A DNA stretch of 64,000 nt from DASQDN01 sp963844855 (lineage in GTDB: Bacteria; Acidobacteriota; Terriglobia; Bryobacterales; Bryobacteraceae): contig CAWJQP010000010.1 of assembly GCA_963844855.1 (NCBI GenBank), positions 1 through 64,000 of the forward strand. Direction: 5' to 3'. This document shows positions 39,685 through 50,200 of the stretch, piece after piece. The position numbers were made by a program, and so were the translations under genes. The stretch's first letter is position 1. Each line of letters opens with the position of its first letter. The notes beneath the pieces were generated by a model, which was not told the origin of the DNA, ran no database searches, and saw only the letters and a list, made by a program, of their open reading frames with translations.

Positions 39685-40971
39685 TCAACGTCCGAATGCG
39701 TACAGGCGGTCTGCGGTTCGGACGTAAATCTTCCCGTCGATAATGGCGGGCGTAGCCAGGATCTGGCCGTCGAGTTTGTTTGTAGCCAAGACTTTCAACT
39801 CGGCGCCGCCATCGAGCACAACCACCACGCCCTCCTCGGACGCGACGTAAATCTTGTTGTCGGCCGCGACCGGTGAGGCGTAGTAATATCCCATTGCTCC
39901 CGTCCGTCCGCTGTAAACCAACTCGCCGGTCTTCGCGACTCGAGAGAAGACGATTCCCCCGTTCTGGACCGTGAAGAGACGCCCGTTGTAATAAAGGGGC
40001 GAAGGAACGCCCGGAACGCCTTTCGTTTGTGTCCATGCGACATGAGTTTGGTTCACTTCACTCTTGCCACCCGGTCGAACTGCCATAACACGAGACGCGT
40101 TGTTTGCGTAAATCCGCGCGGCTCGTTCCGGGTTGCTTTTTTCCGCTGCTACATCGAGGATGATGTCGGGCGCGGCGAAAAACACCATATCGACGCCGAT
40201 GACAGGCGTACTTTTTCCGCATGGTGGAAGTCCTGCAACCCACCAGCGTTCTGCTCCGTCGGCGAGGCTATAGGCCATGAGTCGCTGGTTCGGTCCAAAG
40301 TCGCCTCCGAGCACAAGGATCTCATCGATACCATCATGCCGCCAGTAGACAGGCGTCGACCATCCATATTGGAACTGAGAGCGGTCTGTCTTCCAGACGG
40401 TTTTGCCGTCGCTGCGATTGACGGCGAGCAAATAAGCCTCTTTACCTTGATGGTTCAGCACAACAAAGTCGCCCGCAACAATCGGTGACGCGACAGCGCC
40501 GTAGATGTTCTGAGAGAGAGGGAGCCGCTGCTCCCATAGCAGCTTGCCATCGAAGTTGTAACTAATGAGTCCGTATGACCCGAAGTAAACATATACCCGT
40601 TCACCGTCCGAGGCCGGGGTTGGCGCCGCAGGACTACTGATTTCGTGAACCTTTTCGATCTCTGTTGGCACGACTGTCCGCCGCCACAGTATCTTGCCCG
40701 TCCGCTGATCGAGGCACAAGGTAGCGAGTTGCTTCGTCGCGCTATCGAACTCGGTAAGGAAAACGCGTCCTTTTACAACAATCGGCGACGACAATCCGGG
40801 CCCAACAGGCGTCTCCCAAAGAACGTTCCGGCTTGGACCAAACTCAACGGGCGGTTTACCGTCACCGATTCCTGACGAATTCGGTCCTCTGAATTGCGGC
40901 CACTCCGCCGCGGCTGCAACGTTCGTTAGGACGGCAACTGCGACTACCGCGACCCAAGAAGCTCGTGTCAT
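39685..40971 (-). CDS. Secreted PQQ-like beta-propeller protein
   Basis: The 428-residue protein has a signal peptide (WVAVVAVAVLTNVAAAAE), then EWPQFRGPNSSGIG, the standard start of acidobacterial and planctomycetal PQQ-propeller proteins. Blades carry CLDQRTGKILWRR, NRSDGKTVWKT, SLADGAERWWV and the closing GKIYVRTADRLYAFG. There is no cytochrome domain and no clear dehydrogenase active site, so the role may be structural or binding rather than alcohol oxidation. It is monocistronic as far as can be seen. Confidence 0.9.
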   Translation of the reverse strand: MTRASWVAVVAVAVLTNVAAAAEWPQFRGPNSSGIGDGKPPVEFGPSRNVLWETPVGPGLSSPIVVKGRVFLTEFDSATKQLATLCLDQRTGKILWRRTVVPTEIEKVHEISSPAAPTPASDGERVYVYFGSYGLISYNFDGKLLWEQRLPLSQNIYGAVASPIVAGDFVVLNHQGKEAYLLAVNRSDGKTVWKTDRSQFQYGWSTPVYWRHDGIDEILVLGGDFGPNQRLMAYSLADGAERWWVAGLPPCGKSTPVIGVDMVFFAAPDIILDVAAEKSNPERAARIYANNASRVMAVRPGGKSEVNQTHVAWTQTKGVPGVPSPLYYNGRLFTVQNGGIVFSRVAKTGELVYSGRTGAMGYYYASPVAADNKIYVASEEGVVVVLDGGAELKVLATNKLDGQILATPAIIDGKIYVRTADRLYAFGR

Positions 40972-41089
40972 GACGATTAACCTGCGGGGATCTTTCCAGG
41001 CACAATTGTATAGAAATTGTCAGCTCGCTAATGTCCGTTGAAGTGATCCGGATTAGCGCAGTTGACCTTGACTGGTGTCTCACGCAACT

Positions 41090-41818
41090 CTAAGCGAATC
41101 CGCCATTGGCGCGCAGAATCTGGCCGTTTACCCAGCCGCCATCGGGCCCTGCGAGAAACGATACGACATTGGCTATATCATCCGGTTGACCTAGGCGCTC
41201 GAGAGGCGCGAGCTTGGTAAGCTGCGCAATCTGGTCCGCCGTCTTGTCCTTGAGGAATAGGTCGGTGCCGGTTGGCCCGGGAGCGACGGCGTTGACTGTT
41301 ATATTGCGGCCGCGTAGTTCGTTTGCAAGAACCGGAACGAGGCCTTCCACGCCTGCCTTCGATGCAATATATGGGCCGTAGGTCGGGAACGCCTTCGCAA
41401 CTACACTGCTCGAGAAAGCGATAATCCGGCCGCCTGCCGTCAGATGTTGCGCCGCCTGCGCGAAAATAAGGAACGTCCCCCGAAGGTTGATATTGATAAC
41501 TTTGTCGAAAGAATCTACATCACCTTTCGCGATGGTTGAGAGCGGCATGATGCCGGCATTGTTGACGACCACATCTATGCGCCCATATGCGCTAATCGTT
41601 TTCTCGAAGAGCTGCGCGACGTCTACGGGATTGCTCACATCCGCCTTGATCGCCAAAGCCTCTCCATCTGCATTGCGAATCTCGTTGACGACCTCCTGCG
41701 CGACGTCCGTGGCGCCTGAATAGTTCACGACGACTGCGAAACCATCCGCAGCCAAACGCTTGGCAATGGAGCGTCCGATTCCACGAGACGCTCCTGTCAC
41801 GATCGCTGTCTTAGCCAT
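41090..41818 (-). CDS. SDR-family oxidoreductase (FabG-like)
   Basis: The 242-residue classical SDR has VTGASRGIGRSIAKRL, VVNNAGIMPL, an FSSSVV strand and the YIASKAG active site (YxxxK), ending in GQILRANGGFA. It is closest in pattern to 3-oxoacyl-ACP-reductase-like enzymes that often lie next to a LysR regulator. Upstream at 41863-41886 is an interrupted inverted repeat (CCTAT-N14-ATAGG), and at 41903-41920 another (CTGACG-N6-CGTCAG). The divergent frame starting at 41897 reads like the first codons of a LysR gene but is not continued. Confidence 0.95.
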   Translation of the reverse strand: MAKTAIVTGASRGIGRSIAKRLAADGFAVVVNYSGATDVAQEVVNEIRNADGEALAIKADVSNPVDVAQLFEKTISAYGRIDVVVNNAGIMPLSTIAKGDVDSFDKVININLRGTFLIFAQAAQHLTAGGRIIAFSSSVVAKAFPTYGPYIASKAGVEGLVPVLANELRGRNITVNAVAPGPTGTDLFLKDKTADQIAQLTKLAPLERLGQPDDIANVVSFLAGPDGGWVNGQILRANGGFA

Positions 41819-41972
41819 GCCGTCTCCTTTCTTGCCAGCTCTTTCGCGCGAAGCTGACTACACCTATAAACCCAATGCACAATAGGAATGGTATTTATGC
41901 ATCTGACGCAACTTCGTCAGGCACACATCGCTACACGCCACTATGCGGCAGATCGGCGCTGCTACTTGAGGA

Positions 41973-42320
41973 CTAATCGCAAGTCGGAACACCGAGGAAA
42001 CACGGTAGTTGGTCCTGGATCAGACTCACCCAGAGCACAACCAGCAATATAAGAAAAGCGACACGGACGACAAGCGTCAGGCGATGCGCGAAAGGCTTAT
42101 CTTGGCCTGAGCGGACCGTACCCGTCATTCCGAGGATGGGCGCAAGCGTGAGGAGAAATGCCGTCGGCAGAAGCCACAGAACGAGGAACAACGAATACGG
42201 AAAATTAGAGAAGCTCACCGCCCCGTAACGAAACTCCAGAATAAGGAACGGCAGAACAAGTATCGAACCCACAAGCGGAGCTGCCAGCCAAGGATTTGTC
42301 AGTACGATCTTATTGCCCAT
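41973..42320 (-). CDS. Small hydrophobic membrane protein
   Basis: The 115-residue protein has three membrane segments: about residues 12-28 (PLVGSILVLPFLILEF), 40-63 (PYSLFLVLWLLPTAFLLTLAPIL) and 84-102 (VVRVAFLILLVVLWVSL). The C-terminus is short and has two cysteines. I do not recognise a family. It starts 20 bases after the stop of the histidine kinase and may be the last gene of that operon. Confidence 0.7.
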   Translation of the reverse strand: MGNKIVLTNPWLAAPLVGSILVLPFLILEFRYGAVSFSNFPYSLFLVLWLLPTAFLLTLAPILGMTGTVRSGQDKPFAHRLTLVVRVAFLILLVVLWVSLIQDQLPCFLGVPTCD

Positions 42321-42340
42321 GGTTTGAGGATTCTCGCAAC

Positions 42341-43828
42341 CTATCGCAAACCGTCAATATATCCCAGACGCTCGTTCTGGTCCAGGCTTCTTCGCGTGGC
42401 TGGCAGACTGACCGTCTGGCTCGCAGGAGGATCAATTCGGGGAAGGGCGATTGTGAAGACAGAACCGTGCCCTGGCTCACTTTGAACGGTGAGGCGACCC
42501 CCATGAACCTGGACATTCCATTGGGCGATCGAAAGCCCCAAACCTGTTCCGCCGGAATCGCGGGATCTGCCTTCTTCCACACGATAGAAGCGGTCAAACA
42601 GCCGCGGCAGCTGGTCCTGTGGAATTCCCGGACCTGTGTCCTCGACCTGTAAAACAACATGACTATCTTCTTCTTTGACTCTGATCGTGATCGTGCCGCC
42701 TCGAGGTGTGTGCTTGATCGCGTTATCGACGATGTTCACTAATGTCTGGCGCAGTAGTATACGGTCTCCAAACACTAAAGGATCGCCAGTCGCGTTGACG
42801 CGTAACAACTGCCCGTTCTCCTCGAGAAGAGCCTCGAACAAAGAAGCACATCCCTTAGCGATCTCGGTGGCAGAAACGACTGAGCGTTCTAACCGGATCT
42901 GACCGGCATCTGCTCTCGCAATTGTCAGCAGGCTATCGACGAGACGAGTCAGTTTGTTTGCCTCCTCGAGCATGCTGCCGATAACATCACGATATCCGGC
43001 GACAGTCGCTTCCTTCTGAAGGCCAACCTCGCCAACACTGCGTATTGCCGCCAATGGAGTTCTCAACTCATGAGAGGCATCGGACGTAAATCGCTTGAGC
43101 TGTTCAAAAGACTGCTCCAACCGGATGAGAACGGAATTGAAAACGCGAGACAAGTCCGCAAGCTCCCCATCTGCTACATTGACCGGCAGCCTCTCATGCA
43201 AACGATCACTTGTAATGGCTTCGGCTTGGCGGGCGATTTGCTGAATGGGCTTCAAAAACCTCGAAGCAAGCAAATATCCGCCGATGCCGGCAATCGCCAG
43301 TATCACGGGAACCGGGAGCAGCAAATTCCAGAGATTCGATCGGAACTGACTCCACAACGGATCCTCACTGAAGGCGACACGGATGATTGTTGGCTGGCCG
43401 TCAATAAAGTGCCGACGGCTAACAAGCTGAACGTGCGTTCCATCAGCGAGTATATACTCTCGCGGTGAATAGCCACCCTCTCCCTCACGAGGTAGTAAGC
43501 TCTCGCCGAGCGACCGCCCGCCTAGCAATTCGTTTCTCAACAGGACCTTGCCATCGATCGAACGAACTTCAAGAAGCCGTTCCAGCACCTGCTTCGATTC
43601 CGGGTTGTTGTGGTAATCCTCGCGGAGCGTTAAGCGTCCATTGTGAAAACGCAATAACCCCTCTACGGTTTCCAGATCCTGGATGGCATGCCGGACGAGT
43701 TGGCGACGAAGATCCCTAAGAAGGAAGAAGGATGCAGCCGCTGAATACAGCAGCAAGACAACAGCCAAGGCCGCTACAAACCAAAGGGCCAAACGCGTTC
43801 GAATATGACCGAGACGGATAGCGGTCAC
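42341..43828 (-). CDS. Sensor histidine kinase
   Basis: The 495-residue kinase has two membrane helices (about residues 12-34 and 170-190) bracketing a periplasmic domain. A HAMP domain follows, then the H-box RFTSDASHELRTPLAAI (His 253), the N-box NIVDNAIKHTP, VEDTGPGIP and GGTGLGLSIA. The architecture matches kinases that control metal or drug RND efflux systems (CusS/CzcS-like). It overlaps the response-regulator gene by four bases. The divergent position beside a TolC-adaptor-RND operon suggests that it senses a compound removed by that pump. The ligand is not visible. Confidence 0.95.
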   Translation of the reverse strand: MTAIRLGHIRTRLALWFVAALAVVLLLYSAAASFFLLRDLRRQLVRHAIQDLETVEGLLRFHNGRLTLREDYHNNPESKQVLERLLEVRSIDGKVLLRNELLGGRSLGESLLPREGEGGYSPREYILADGTHVQLVSRRHFIDGQPTIIRVAFSEDPLWSQFRSNLWNLLLPVPVILAIAGIGGYLLASRFLKPIQQIARQAEAITSDRLHERLPVNVADGELADLSRVFNSVLIRLEQSFEQLKRFTSDASHELRTPLAAIRSVGEVGLQKEATVAGYRDVIGSMLEEANKLTRLVDSLLTIARADAGQIRLERSVVSATEIAKGCASLFEALLEENGQLLRVNATGDPLVFGDRILLRQTLVNIVDNAIKHTPRGGTITIRVKEEDSHVVLQVEDTGPGIPQDQLPRLFDRFYRVEEGRSRDSGGTGLGLSIAQWNVQVHGGRLTVQSEPGHGSVFTIALPRIDPPASQTVSLPATRRSLDQNERLGYIDGLR

Positions 43829-44538
43829 TGCGGCTCCTCACGCAACGTAAAGCCGACGCCTCGCACTGTTTGCAGCAGCTTTCGATCGTGACCGTCATCG
43901 ATCTTACGCCGAAGGCGAGCGATGTGAACGTCGATCACGTTATCGATCGGTGTTGCGCGCGCCGTCTCCTTCCAAACATCGCGTGCGAGCATTTCTCTCG
44001 ACACAACCGACCCTTGGTTCCGCAGGAGGTACTCGAGCAATTCATACTCGCGCGCAGTGAGCTCTATCGGTATGCCGCCTCGCGAAACGGAGTGGCCGTT
44101 CACATTGAGAACGAGATCACCTAGACTCATTCTTTCGAGCTTTTCGGGTCTGCCTCGACGAAGAAGGGCACGCATCCGCGCCAGCAGCTCAGAGAAGGCG
44201 AACGGCTTCACCAGATAATCGTCGGCTCCTGTGTCCAGGCCCTTGACCCGGTCCTCAACGGAGTCGCGAGCGGTCAAAAGCAACACCGGGATGGCGATGC
44301 CGTTTTGTCGAAGCCTGCCTAGAATCTCGAGCCCACTCCTGCCAGGAAGCATAACGTCCAGTAAGGCCAGATCGAATCGTTCGGAATGTATGAGGTAGAA
44401 TCCCTCTTCGGCTGTCTTTGCTACGGACACCGTGTAGCCCTGCTCCTGCAACCCTTCTTCAAGAGCGCTCGACAACTTCGGTTCGTCTTCGACTACGAGG
44501 ATATGCACTGAATTCCTCGTATACCGCGATTCGTTCAT
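43825..44538 (-). CDS. OmpR/PhoB-family response regulator
   Basis: The 237-residue protein has a receiver domain (HILVVEDEPKLS, phospho-acceptor Asp 61 in LALLDVMLPG, VLLLTARD, ADDYLVKPF) and a C-terminal winged helix (LTAREYELLEYLLRNQGSVVSREMLARDVW ... DVHIARLRRKID). The start at 44538 removes a non-conserved extension open to 44589. It is cotranscribed with the kinase. Three TCAG half-sites spaced 11 bases apart lie in the divergent promoter region next to it. Confidence 0.96.
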   Translation of the reverse strand: MNESRYTRNSVHILVVEDEPKLSSALEEGLQEQGYTVSVAKTAEEGFYLIHSERFDLALLDVMLPGRSGLEILGRLRQNGIAIPVLLLTARDSVEDRVKGLDTGADDYLVKPFAFSELLARMRALLRRGRPEKLERMSLGDLVLNVNGHSVSRGGIPIELTAREYELLEYLLRNQGSVVSREMLARDVWKETARATPIDNVIDVHIARLRRKIDDGHDRKLLQTVRGVGFTLREEPQ

Positions 44539-44558
44539 CAGCGACAACTTAAGAGTTT

Positions 44559-44596
44559 CTGACGGCCATGTCAGGAAATGTTCAGACATTCTTCAG
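44559..44596. promoter_or_regulatory. Probable response-regulator binding site
   Basis: TCAG occurs at 44571, 44582 and 44593, an exact 11-base period, as expected for direct-repeat sites of OmpR-family regulators. The first copy is also one arm of CTGAC-GGCCAT-GTCAG (44559-44574). The site sits between the two-component genes and the efflux operon. Confidence 0.55.
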
Positions 44597-44651
44597 TGGC
44601 GCCGGACAAGGTTGGAGCCGTACAAATGGGTAAAGCCATTTTCACAACGAC

Positions 44652-46007
44652 ATGCTCCATCCGGGACCGTCAAAGACTCTACAACGATATTTTCTCATTT
44701 CCCCGCCAGCCGTGTCGGTTATATGGGCAAAAACGTTTGCTGTCACGCTGATAGCGATCATCAATGGCGTAGTCGCTTTCGCCCAGCAACCGCGCATTCT
44801 TACCCTCGATGAGGCGGAAAAGCTTGCGCTAAAGAACCATCCCAGAATCTCGTCGGCGGCGTTCAATGCGCAGGCGGCCAGCAGCGTGGTCACTCAAGTT
44901 AGGTCTGCCTTTCAGCCGTTTGTCTCGGGAAATGTCACGACGGCGGGCGCGGAACGGGATACTGCCATCGCCGCCGGGCAGCTCCAAACGTCGGGACTGG
45001 CCAGTCGCGCCGCGACAGGAATCGGCGTCAGCCAGTTGATAACCGACTTCGGCCGAACGTCCAGCCTGTCGGATTCAGCCCGTCTCCGAGCGTCGGCGCA
45101 GGAGCGCAATATCGCAAACATTAAGGCGCAGGTGTTGTTACAGGCGGAGCAGGCTTACTATTCAACGCTGGCCGCCGATGCGGTGCTTAAGGTTGCGCAG
45201 GCCCGGGTCGGCATGCTGGAAGTGACCCTGCGGCAAGTCCGAGCTCTCGCCGAAAGCAACCTGAAGTCGACGCTGGATGTCAGCTTCGCCGAAGTATCGC
45301 TATCTGAGTCACAACTTGCTTTGTATCAAGCCGAGAACGCAGCTAAAGCAAGCCGGGCCACTTTGTTGGCCGCGATTGGCGAGACGAAAGACGATCAATT
45401 CGAGGTCAAGGATGTCATTTTGCCGGGACGAGTCGCGGATGACGCGCAGACGCTGGTTTCCGAGGCTTTGAAGAATCGGCCGGATCTGTCCGTCGCGCGA
45501 TTAAACGAATCGGCAGCATTACGTTTCGCAGACGCTGAGAAGAGACTGCGCTACCCTGCAGTCAGTCTGGTTGGCGTGGTCGGTGTCGTTCCAATCCATC
45601 AAAAAAACTTTTCTAGTCAGTACAGCTCGGCGGGGTTGAATATTTCGATTCCTTTTCTGAATGGTGGATTACTGAACGCGCGGCGCGCAGAGGCCGAGCT
45701 CCGAGCGCGCGGTGCCGAGAAGGATGCGGAAGCGCTCAGCCTTCAGGTTGCTGCCAACGTACGCCTTGCATGGCTGGAAGCAGATACGGCATGGCGAAGA
45801 ATCGACGTGACCGCAAGGCTCGTTGATCAGGCCACCACGACTCTCAGACTTGCGAACACACGCTACGAGATCGGCTTGAGTGGCATTCTGGAGCTCACTC
45901 AAGCACAGTTTTCCCAAACATCCGCACAGATCGCAGCCGCAAACGCGAAGTACGACTATCTGACGCGGGTTGCAAACCTGAACTACGCGATAGGAGCACT
46001 CCGTTGA
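44652..46007 (+). CDS. TolC-type outer-membrane efflux protein
   Basis: The 451-residue protein has a hydrophobic export signal around residues 22-44 (VIWAKTFAVTLIAIINGVVAFA). A GTG start at 44712 would give a tighter signal peptide. Then come the OEP start ILTLDEAEKLALKNHPRI and two coiled OEP repeats (LLQAEQAYYSTLAADAVLKVAQ; VRLAWLEADTAWRRIDVTARLVDQA, RYEIGLSGILELTQAQ). It is the first gene of a four-gene operon, coupled to the adaptor by a stop/start overlap at 46004-46007. Confidence 0.92.
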   Translation: MLHPGPSKTLQRYFLISPPAVSVIWAKTFAVTLIAIINGVVAFAQQPRILTLDEAEKLALKNHPRISSAAFNAQAASSVVTQVRSAFQPFVSGNVTTAGAERDTAIAAGQLQTSGLASRAATGIGVSQLITDFGRTSSLSDSARLRASAQERNIANIKAQVLLQAEQAYYSTLAADAVLKVAQARVGMLEVTLRQVRALAESNLKSTLDVSFAEVSLSESQLALYQAENAAKASRATLLAAIGETKDDQFEVKDVILPGRVADDAQTLVSEALKNRPDLSVARLNESAALRFADAEKRLRYPAVSLVGVVGVVPIHQKNFSSQYSSAGLNISIPFLNGGLLNARRAEAELRARGAEKDAEALSLQVAANVRLAWLEADTAWRRIDVTARLVDQATTTLRLANTRYEIGLSGILELTQAQFSQTSAQIAAANAKYDYLTRVANLNYAIGALR

Positions 46008-47230
46008 GACTTCAACTCCGGTTGTTCATTGCAGTGGCCGCAATCCTCGCCATTGCCGGCACTCAGACGTCCTGCTCAAATACTTCGAGCGCAAAAGTGC
46101 CTTCCGTGGAACCCGTCGAATCTCCAACGGCGGTGGTTCCGGTTGCTCGGGTCATCCGGTCCGCCATCGCGAGCAAGACCTTGCTCACGGCCGAGTTTCA
46201 GCCATTTCAGGAAGTCGATGTCATGGCGAAAGTAGCGGGCTATGTGCGGACGATCAAAGTCGATCTGGGTGATCGTGTTCGTGAAGGACAGCTTCTGGCC
46301 GAACTGGAAATCCCCGAAATGACAGACGAGATTTCCAAAGCCACTGCCATAGTCGAGCAAGGAGGAGCTGAAATCGGCGCTGCCCGCGATGAGTTGCAAC
46401 GCGCAGAGTCGTCTCATCAAATCGCGCATTTATCCCATACTCGCCTGTTGGAAGTGACAAAGCGCGAGCCGGGCCTGATTCCTCAGCAGGAACTCGACGA
46501 AGTTCGATCGCGCGACCTGATTGCGGAAGCACAACTGGCCTCGGCACGATCGAAACTGCGAGTCGAAGAGCAGCGGACAAGGGTAGCAAAGGCGGAAGAA
46601 ACACGTCTGCGAACAATGCGCAACTACGTCACGATCTCGGCTCCATTCGCCGGAACCGTGACTCGACGGTATGCCAATGTCGGCTCAATGATCCAGGCAG
46701 GCATCGCGTCGCAGTCTCAGGCGATGCCGCTCGTCCGCTTGTCTCAGATCAGCACTTTGCGCCTAAGCCTTCCCGTTCCAGAATCGCTTGTTCCGACAAT
46801 ACGCGTAGGGAACCCTGTCGAAGTTCGCGTCAAGTCGATGGACCGCAGTTTTGAAGGGCGCATCGCGCGATTCGCTGCCAGGCTGGACACTGCGACACGC
46901 ACGATGGTAACCGAAGTCGATGTTCAAAATCCGCAGGGAGTCCTGATGCCCGGGATGTACGCCGAGGTCTCGATGGAATCACGCCAGCATGGCGACGTTC
47001 TGACGGCGCCCATTGAGGCGATCGAGCGAGCGGGTTCCGCTGCGCGCGTCTATGCGATCGACAAATCGGGATCGGTACAAATCGTCAACGTCCAGTTCGG
47101 CGTGGAAGATGCCCATCGAGCGCAGGTTTTGTCAGGTCTCGAGGAAGGCGATCTTGTGATCACAGGACGACGCGCGGATCTGAAGGCTGGCGACAAAGTC
47201 AGCGCCAAGGTCATGGAGTCTTCTCAGTAA
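46004..47230 (+). CDS. RND efflux periplasmic adaptor lipoprotein
   Basis: The TTG start at 46004 overlaps the TolC stop; it opens a lipoprotein signal (LFIAVAAILAIAGTQTSCSN). The domains follow in order: a lipoyl half (VMAKVAGYVRTIKVDLGDRVREG), a short hairpin with RVEEQRTRVAKAEETRL, the second lipoyl half (TISAPFAGTVTRRYANVGSM), a beta-barrel (LRLSLPVPESLVPTIRVG) and a membrane-proximal domain (VLTAPIEAIERAG). The 408 residues are undisturbed. It feeds substrate to the RND permease seven bases downstream. Confidence 0.95.
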   Translation: MRLQLRLFIAVAAILAIAGTQTSCSNTSSAKVPSVEPVESPTAVVPVARVIRSAIASKTLLTAEFQPFQEVDVMAKVAGYVRTIKVDLGDRVREGQLLAELEIPEMTDEISKATAIVEQGGAEIGAARDELQRAESSHQIAHLSHTRLLEVTKREPGLIPQQELDEVRSRDLIAEAQLASARSKLRVEEQRTRVAKAEETRLRTMRNYVTISAPFAGTVTRRYANVGSMIQAGIASQSQAMPLVRLSQISTLRLSLPVPESLVPTIRVGNPVEVRVKSMDRSFEGRIARFAARLDTATRTMVTEVDVQNPQGVLMPGMYAEVSMESRQHGDVLTAPIEAIERAGSAARVYAIDKSGSVQIVNVQFGVEDAHRAQVLSGLEEGDLVITGRRADLKAGDKVSAKVMESSQ

Positions 47231-47237
47231 TCAAGCC

Positions 47238-50200
47238 ATGTCGAGATTTGCTATTCGTACTCCGTATTTCATCGTCGTGACGTGTCTCATCGTCGCGATT
47301 CTCGGCATCGCCGGTGTGTCGCGTATGCCCGTGGACATGTTCCCGGCCATCGACATTCCGGTGGTCGTGGTTGCCACGTTCTATTCCGGAATGCCGCCGG
47401 AGCAGGTGGAGAACAGCATCACCTTCCGGCTGGAGCGGTTTCTTACACTTGGCAGCGGCATCGAACACATCGAGTCCAGATCGTTGACGGGCGTCAGCAT
47501 CATCAAGGTATTCTTCCATCCCGGAACAAATCCCGACGCGGCTGTAGCTATGATCGGCGGCCTTGCGACAGCCGAGATGAGCCGGCTTCCACCAGGGACG
47601 ATGCCGCCTGTCGTTCTGAAGTTCGACGCTTCCAGCCTGCCCGTCTGTCTTCTGACTTTGGGTGGCGAGAGTCTTTCTGAGACGCAACTGAAAGACATCG
47701 CCCAGAACGTGATCCGCAATCAGTTGGCAGGTGTTCCCGGAGCATCGGTCCCGCAGCCTTTCGGCGGGCGTGGCCGCCAGATGATGCTATACGCCGACCC
47801 CTTCAAGCTGGAGGCGCATCAACTCAGCATCATGGATGTCGTCCGGACGATCGGAGAATCCAACGTCATCCTTCCCGCGGGCGATGTCCAGATTGGACGC
47901 CTCGACTACAACATCTACACCAACAGCATGCTGGGCGGAGTGGCTGACATTAACCGCGTTCCGCTGAAGATGGTGGGGCAGACACCAGTCAAAGTCTCCG
48001 ACATCGGAGAGGCTAAGGACGCGCAGACACTTCAATACAACATCGTGCGTGTGAACGGACAGCGCTCCGTATACCTTCCGATCTTAAAACAAGGCGGAGA
48101 CTCCAACACAATCGCCGTCGTCGACGGAATCCGCAACAAGGTCAAAAAACTCGCAGACATTCCGGATGCGCTTAAAACCGCCGTCGTTTTCGATCAATCC
48201 GAGTTCGTGAAGAGCGCAATCGAGACCCTGCTGCATGAGGGAGCGCTCGGTCTTTTCCTGACATCGCTGATGATCCTGATCTTTCTGGGAAGTATGCGCG
48301 CGACGATCGCAGTATTCTTCTCGATACCGCTCTCAGCGTTGGCCACTTTCGTTGCGCTACAGATCGGCGGCAGTTCGGTCAACACAATGGTGTTGGGGGG
48401 ACTGGCGCTTGCCCTGTCCCGATTGATCGATAACTCAGTGGTTGTCCTCGAGAATATCTATCGCCACCTTGAGATGGGCGAATCGCCGGCTGTGGCGGCC
48501 GAGTTGGGAGGCCGCGAAGTCGCTCTTCCTGTCCTTTCGGCGACTTTAACGACGGTCGTTGTGTTCTTCCCGGTCACGCTTCTGTACGGGGTCAGCAAGT
48601 ATCTGTTCTCATCGCTGGCGCTGGCCGTCGTTTTGTCTTTGTTCGCGTCTTACGTCGTCGCGTTGACAGTCGTCCCGTTATTCTGCGCTCGTTACTTGAA
48701 AAGTTCTGGCTCCCACACCAGTGGTCATGAAGCAAAAGAATTGGGAGCGCGCTTTAATCGATCCTTCAATAATCGATTTGACCGATTTCTCAATCTCTAC
48801 GAGCGACTAGTGAACCGAACGGTCAAGCGTCCGGTTTTCACGCTCACGGGTTTCGCTTGCCTGTTTTTCCTCAGTCTGCTGATCGTTCCGTTGTTGGGTC
48901 TAGCCTTCTTTCCCATGACGGATGCCGGGCAGTTTGTGATTCGTGTCAAGGCGCCATCCGGAACTCGACTCGAAGAGACAGAGAACGATATCAAAACACT
49001 TGAGGCGCTGGTCCGGAGGATCGTTCCGAAGGAAGAGCTCGGGATGGTTGTCTCTAACATCGGCGTCGACCCGGGATTCTCATCGATCTTCACCAACAAT
49101 TCCTCGATGCATACAGCGAATGTACAAGTGGCGCTCGTTCCCGGCCATCGGGTTGGCAGCTACGACTACATTGCACAGGTGAAAAAGGCGATGCCGGACG
49201 AACTGCCGCAACTTACAGCCTATTTCGGTTCGGGCAGTCTCATCGAATCCACGTTGAACATGGGGCTCGCGGCTCCGATTGACGTGCAGATCTCAGGATC
49301 GAATCTGCAGACGAATTACAAGTTGGGTTTGGAACTCGCTCGCGAGATACAGAAGTTCAGTGGAGTGGCCGACGTGTTCGTGCCGCAGGACCTGGACCAG
49401 CCCGCCTTGAGACTTGATATCGATCGACTGCGCGCACGAGAGCTGGGTTTGAGTCAGCGAGAAGTCGTCGCGAACGTCATAACGTCGCTCACTTCCAACC
49501 AGATGATTGCACCGAGCCTCTGGATTGATCCCCGTAACGGAAACCCATACTATCTGGCAGTTCAGTATGCCGAAAAGCAGGTCAAGAATATCGGAGATCT
49601 GCGCTCGATCCCATTGCGCGGTCCTGCTTCCATGCAGCCTACGCGACTCGACATGATCAGCACGATTCAACCTACGCAGGGACCAACGGAGGTGAATCAT
49701 TACCAGATCCGGCGAACGATCGATGTGCTCGTGCGCCCACTCGGCGAGGACCTCAGCGCCATCGCGAGCGACATCGACAAGCTGATTGCAAAGACGAACA
49801 TTCCCAAGGGAGTGGAGATCACATTGCGCGGAATGGTACAAAGCATGCGCGAGTCTTTCAAAAGCTTTGCGACGGGCTTACTCCTCTCGATCCTGCTTCT
49901 GTACCTGATTCTTGTGGCGCAATTCCGATCGTTCATGGATCCGTTCATCATTCTTCTCGCGCTGCCTCCGGGCATAACAGGAGTGCTGATCACGCTCTGG
50001 TCAACGGGCACCACCTTGAATGTGATGTCCCTCATGGGCATCGTCATGCTAGCCGGGGTCGCGATGTCGAACAGCATCCTGATTGTCGAGTTTGCTCATC
50101 ACTTACGCCACGAAGGAATGACCGTAAGTGAGGCCATTGTGAGTGCATGCCGAGTGCGTCTCAGGCCCGTTCTGATGACCTCTCTCGCTACGATCATCGG

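Noticed and set aside
39614..40036. 140-codon minus-strand open frame
   Set aside because: It is an alternate frame of the propeller gene and encodes Arg-rich text.
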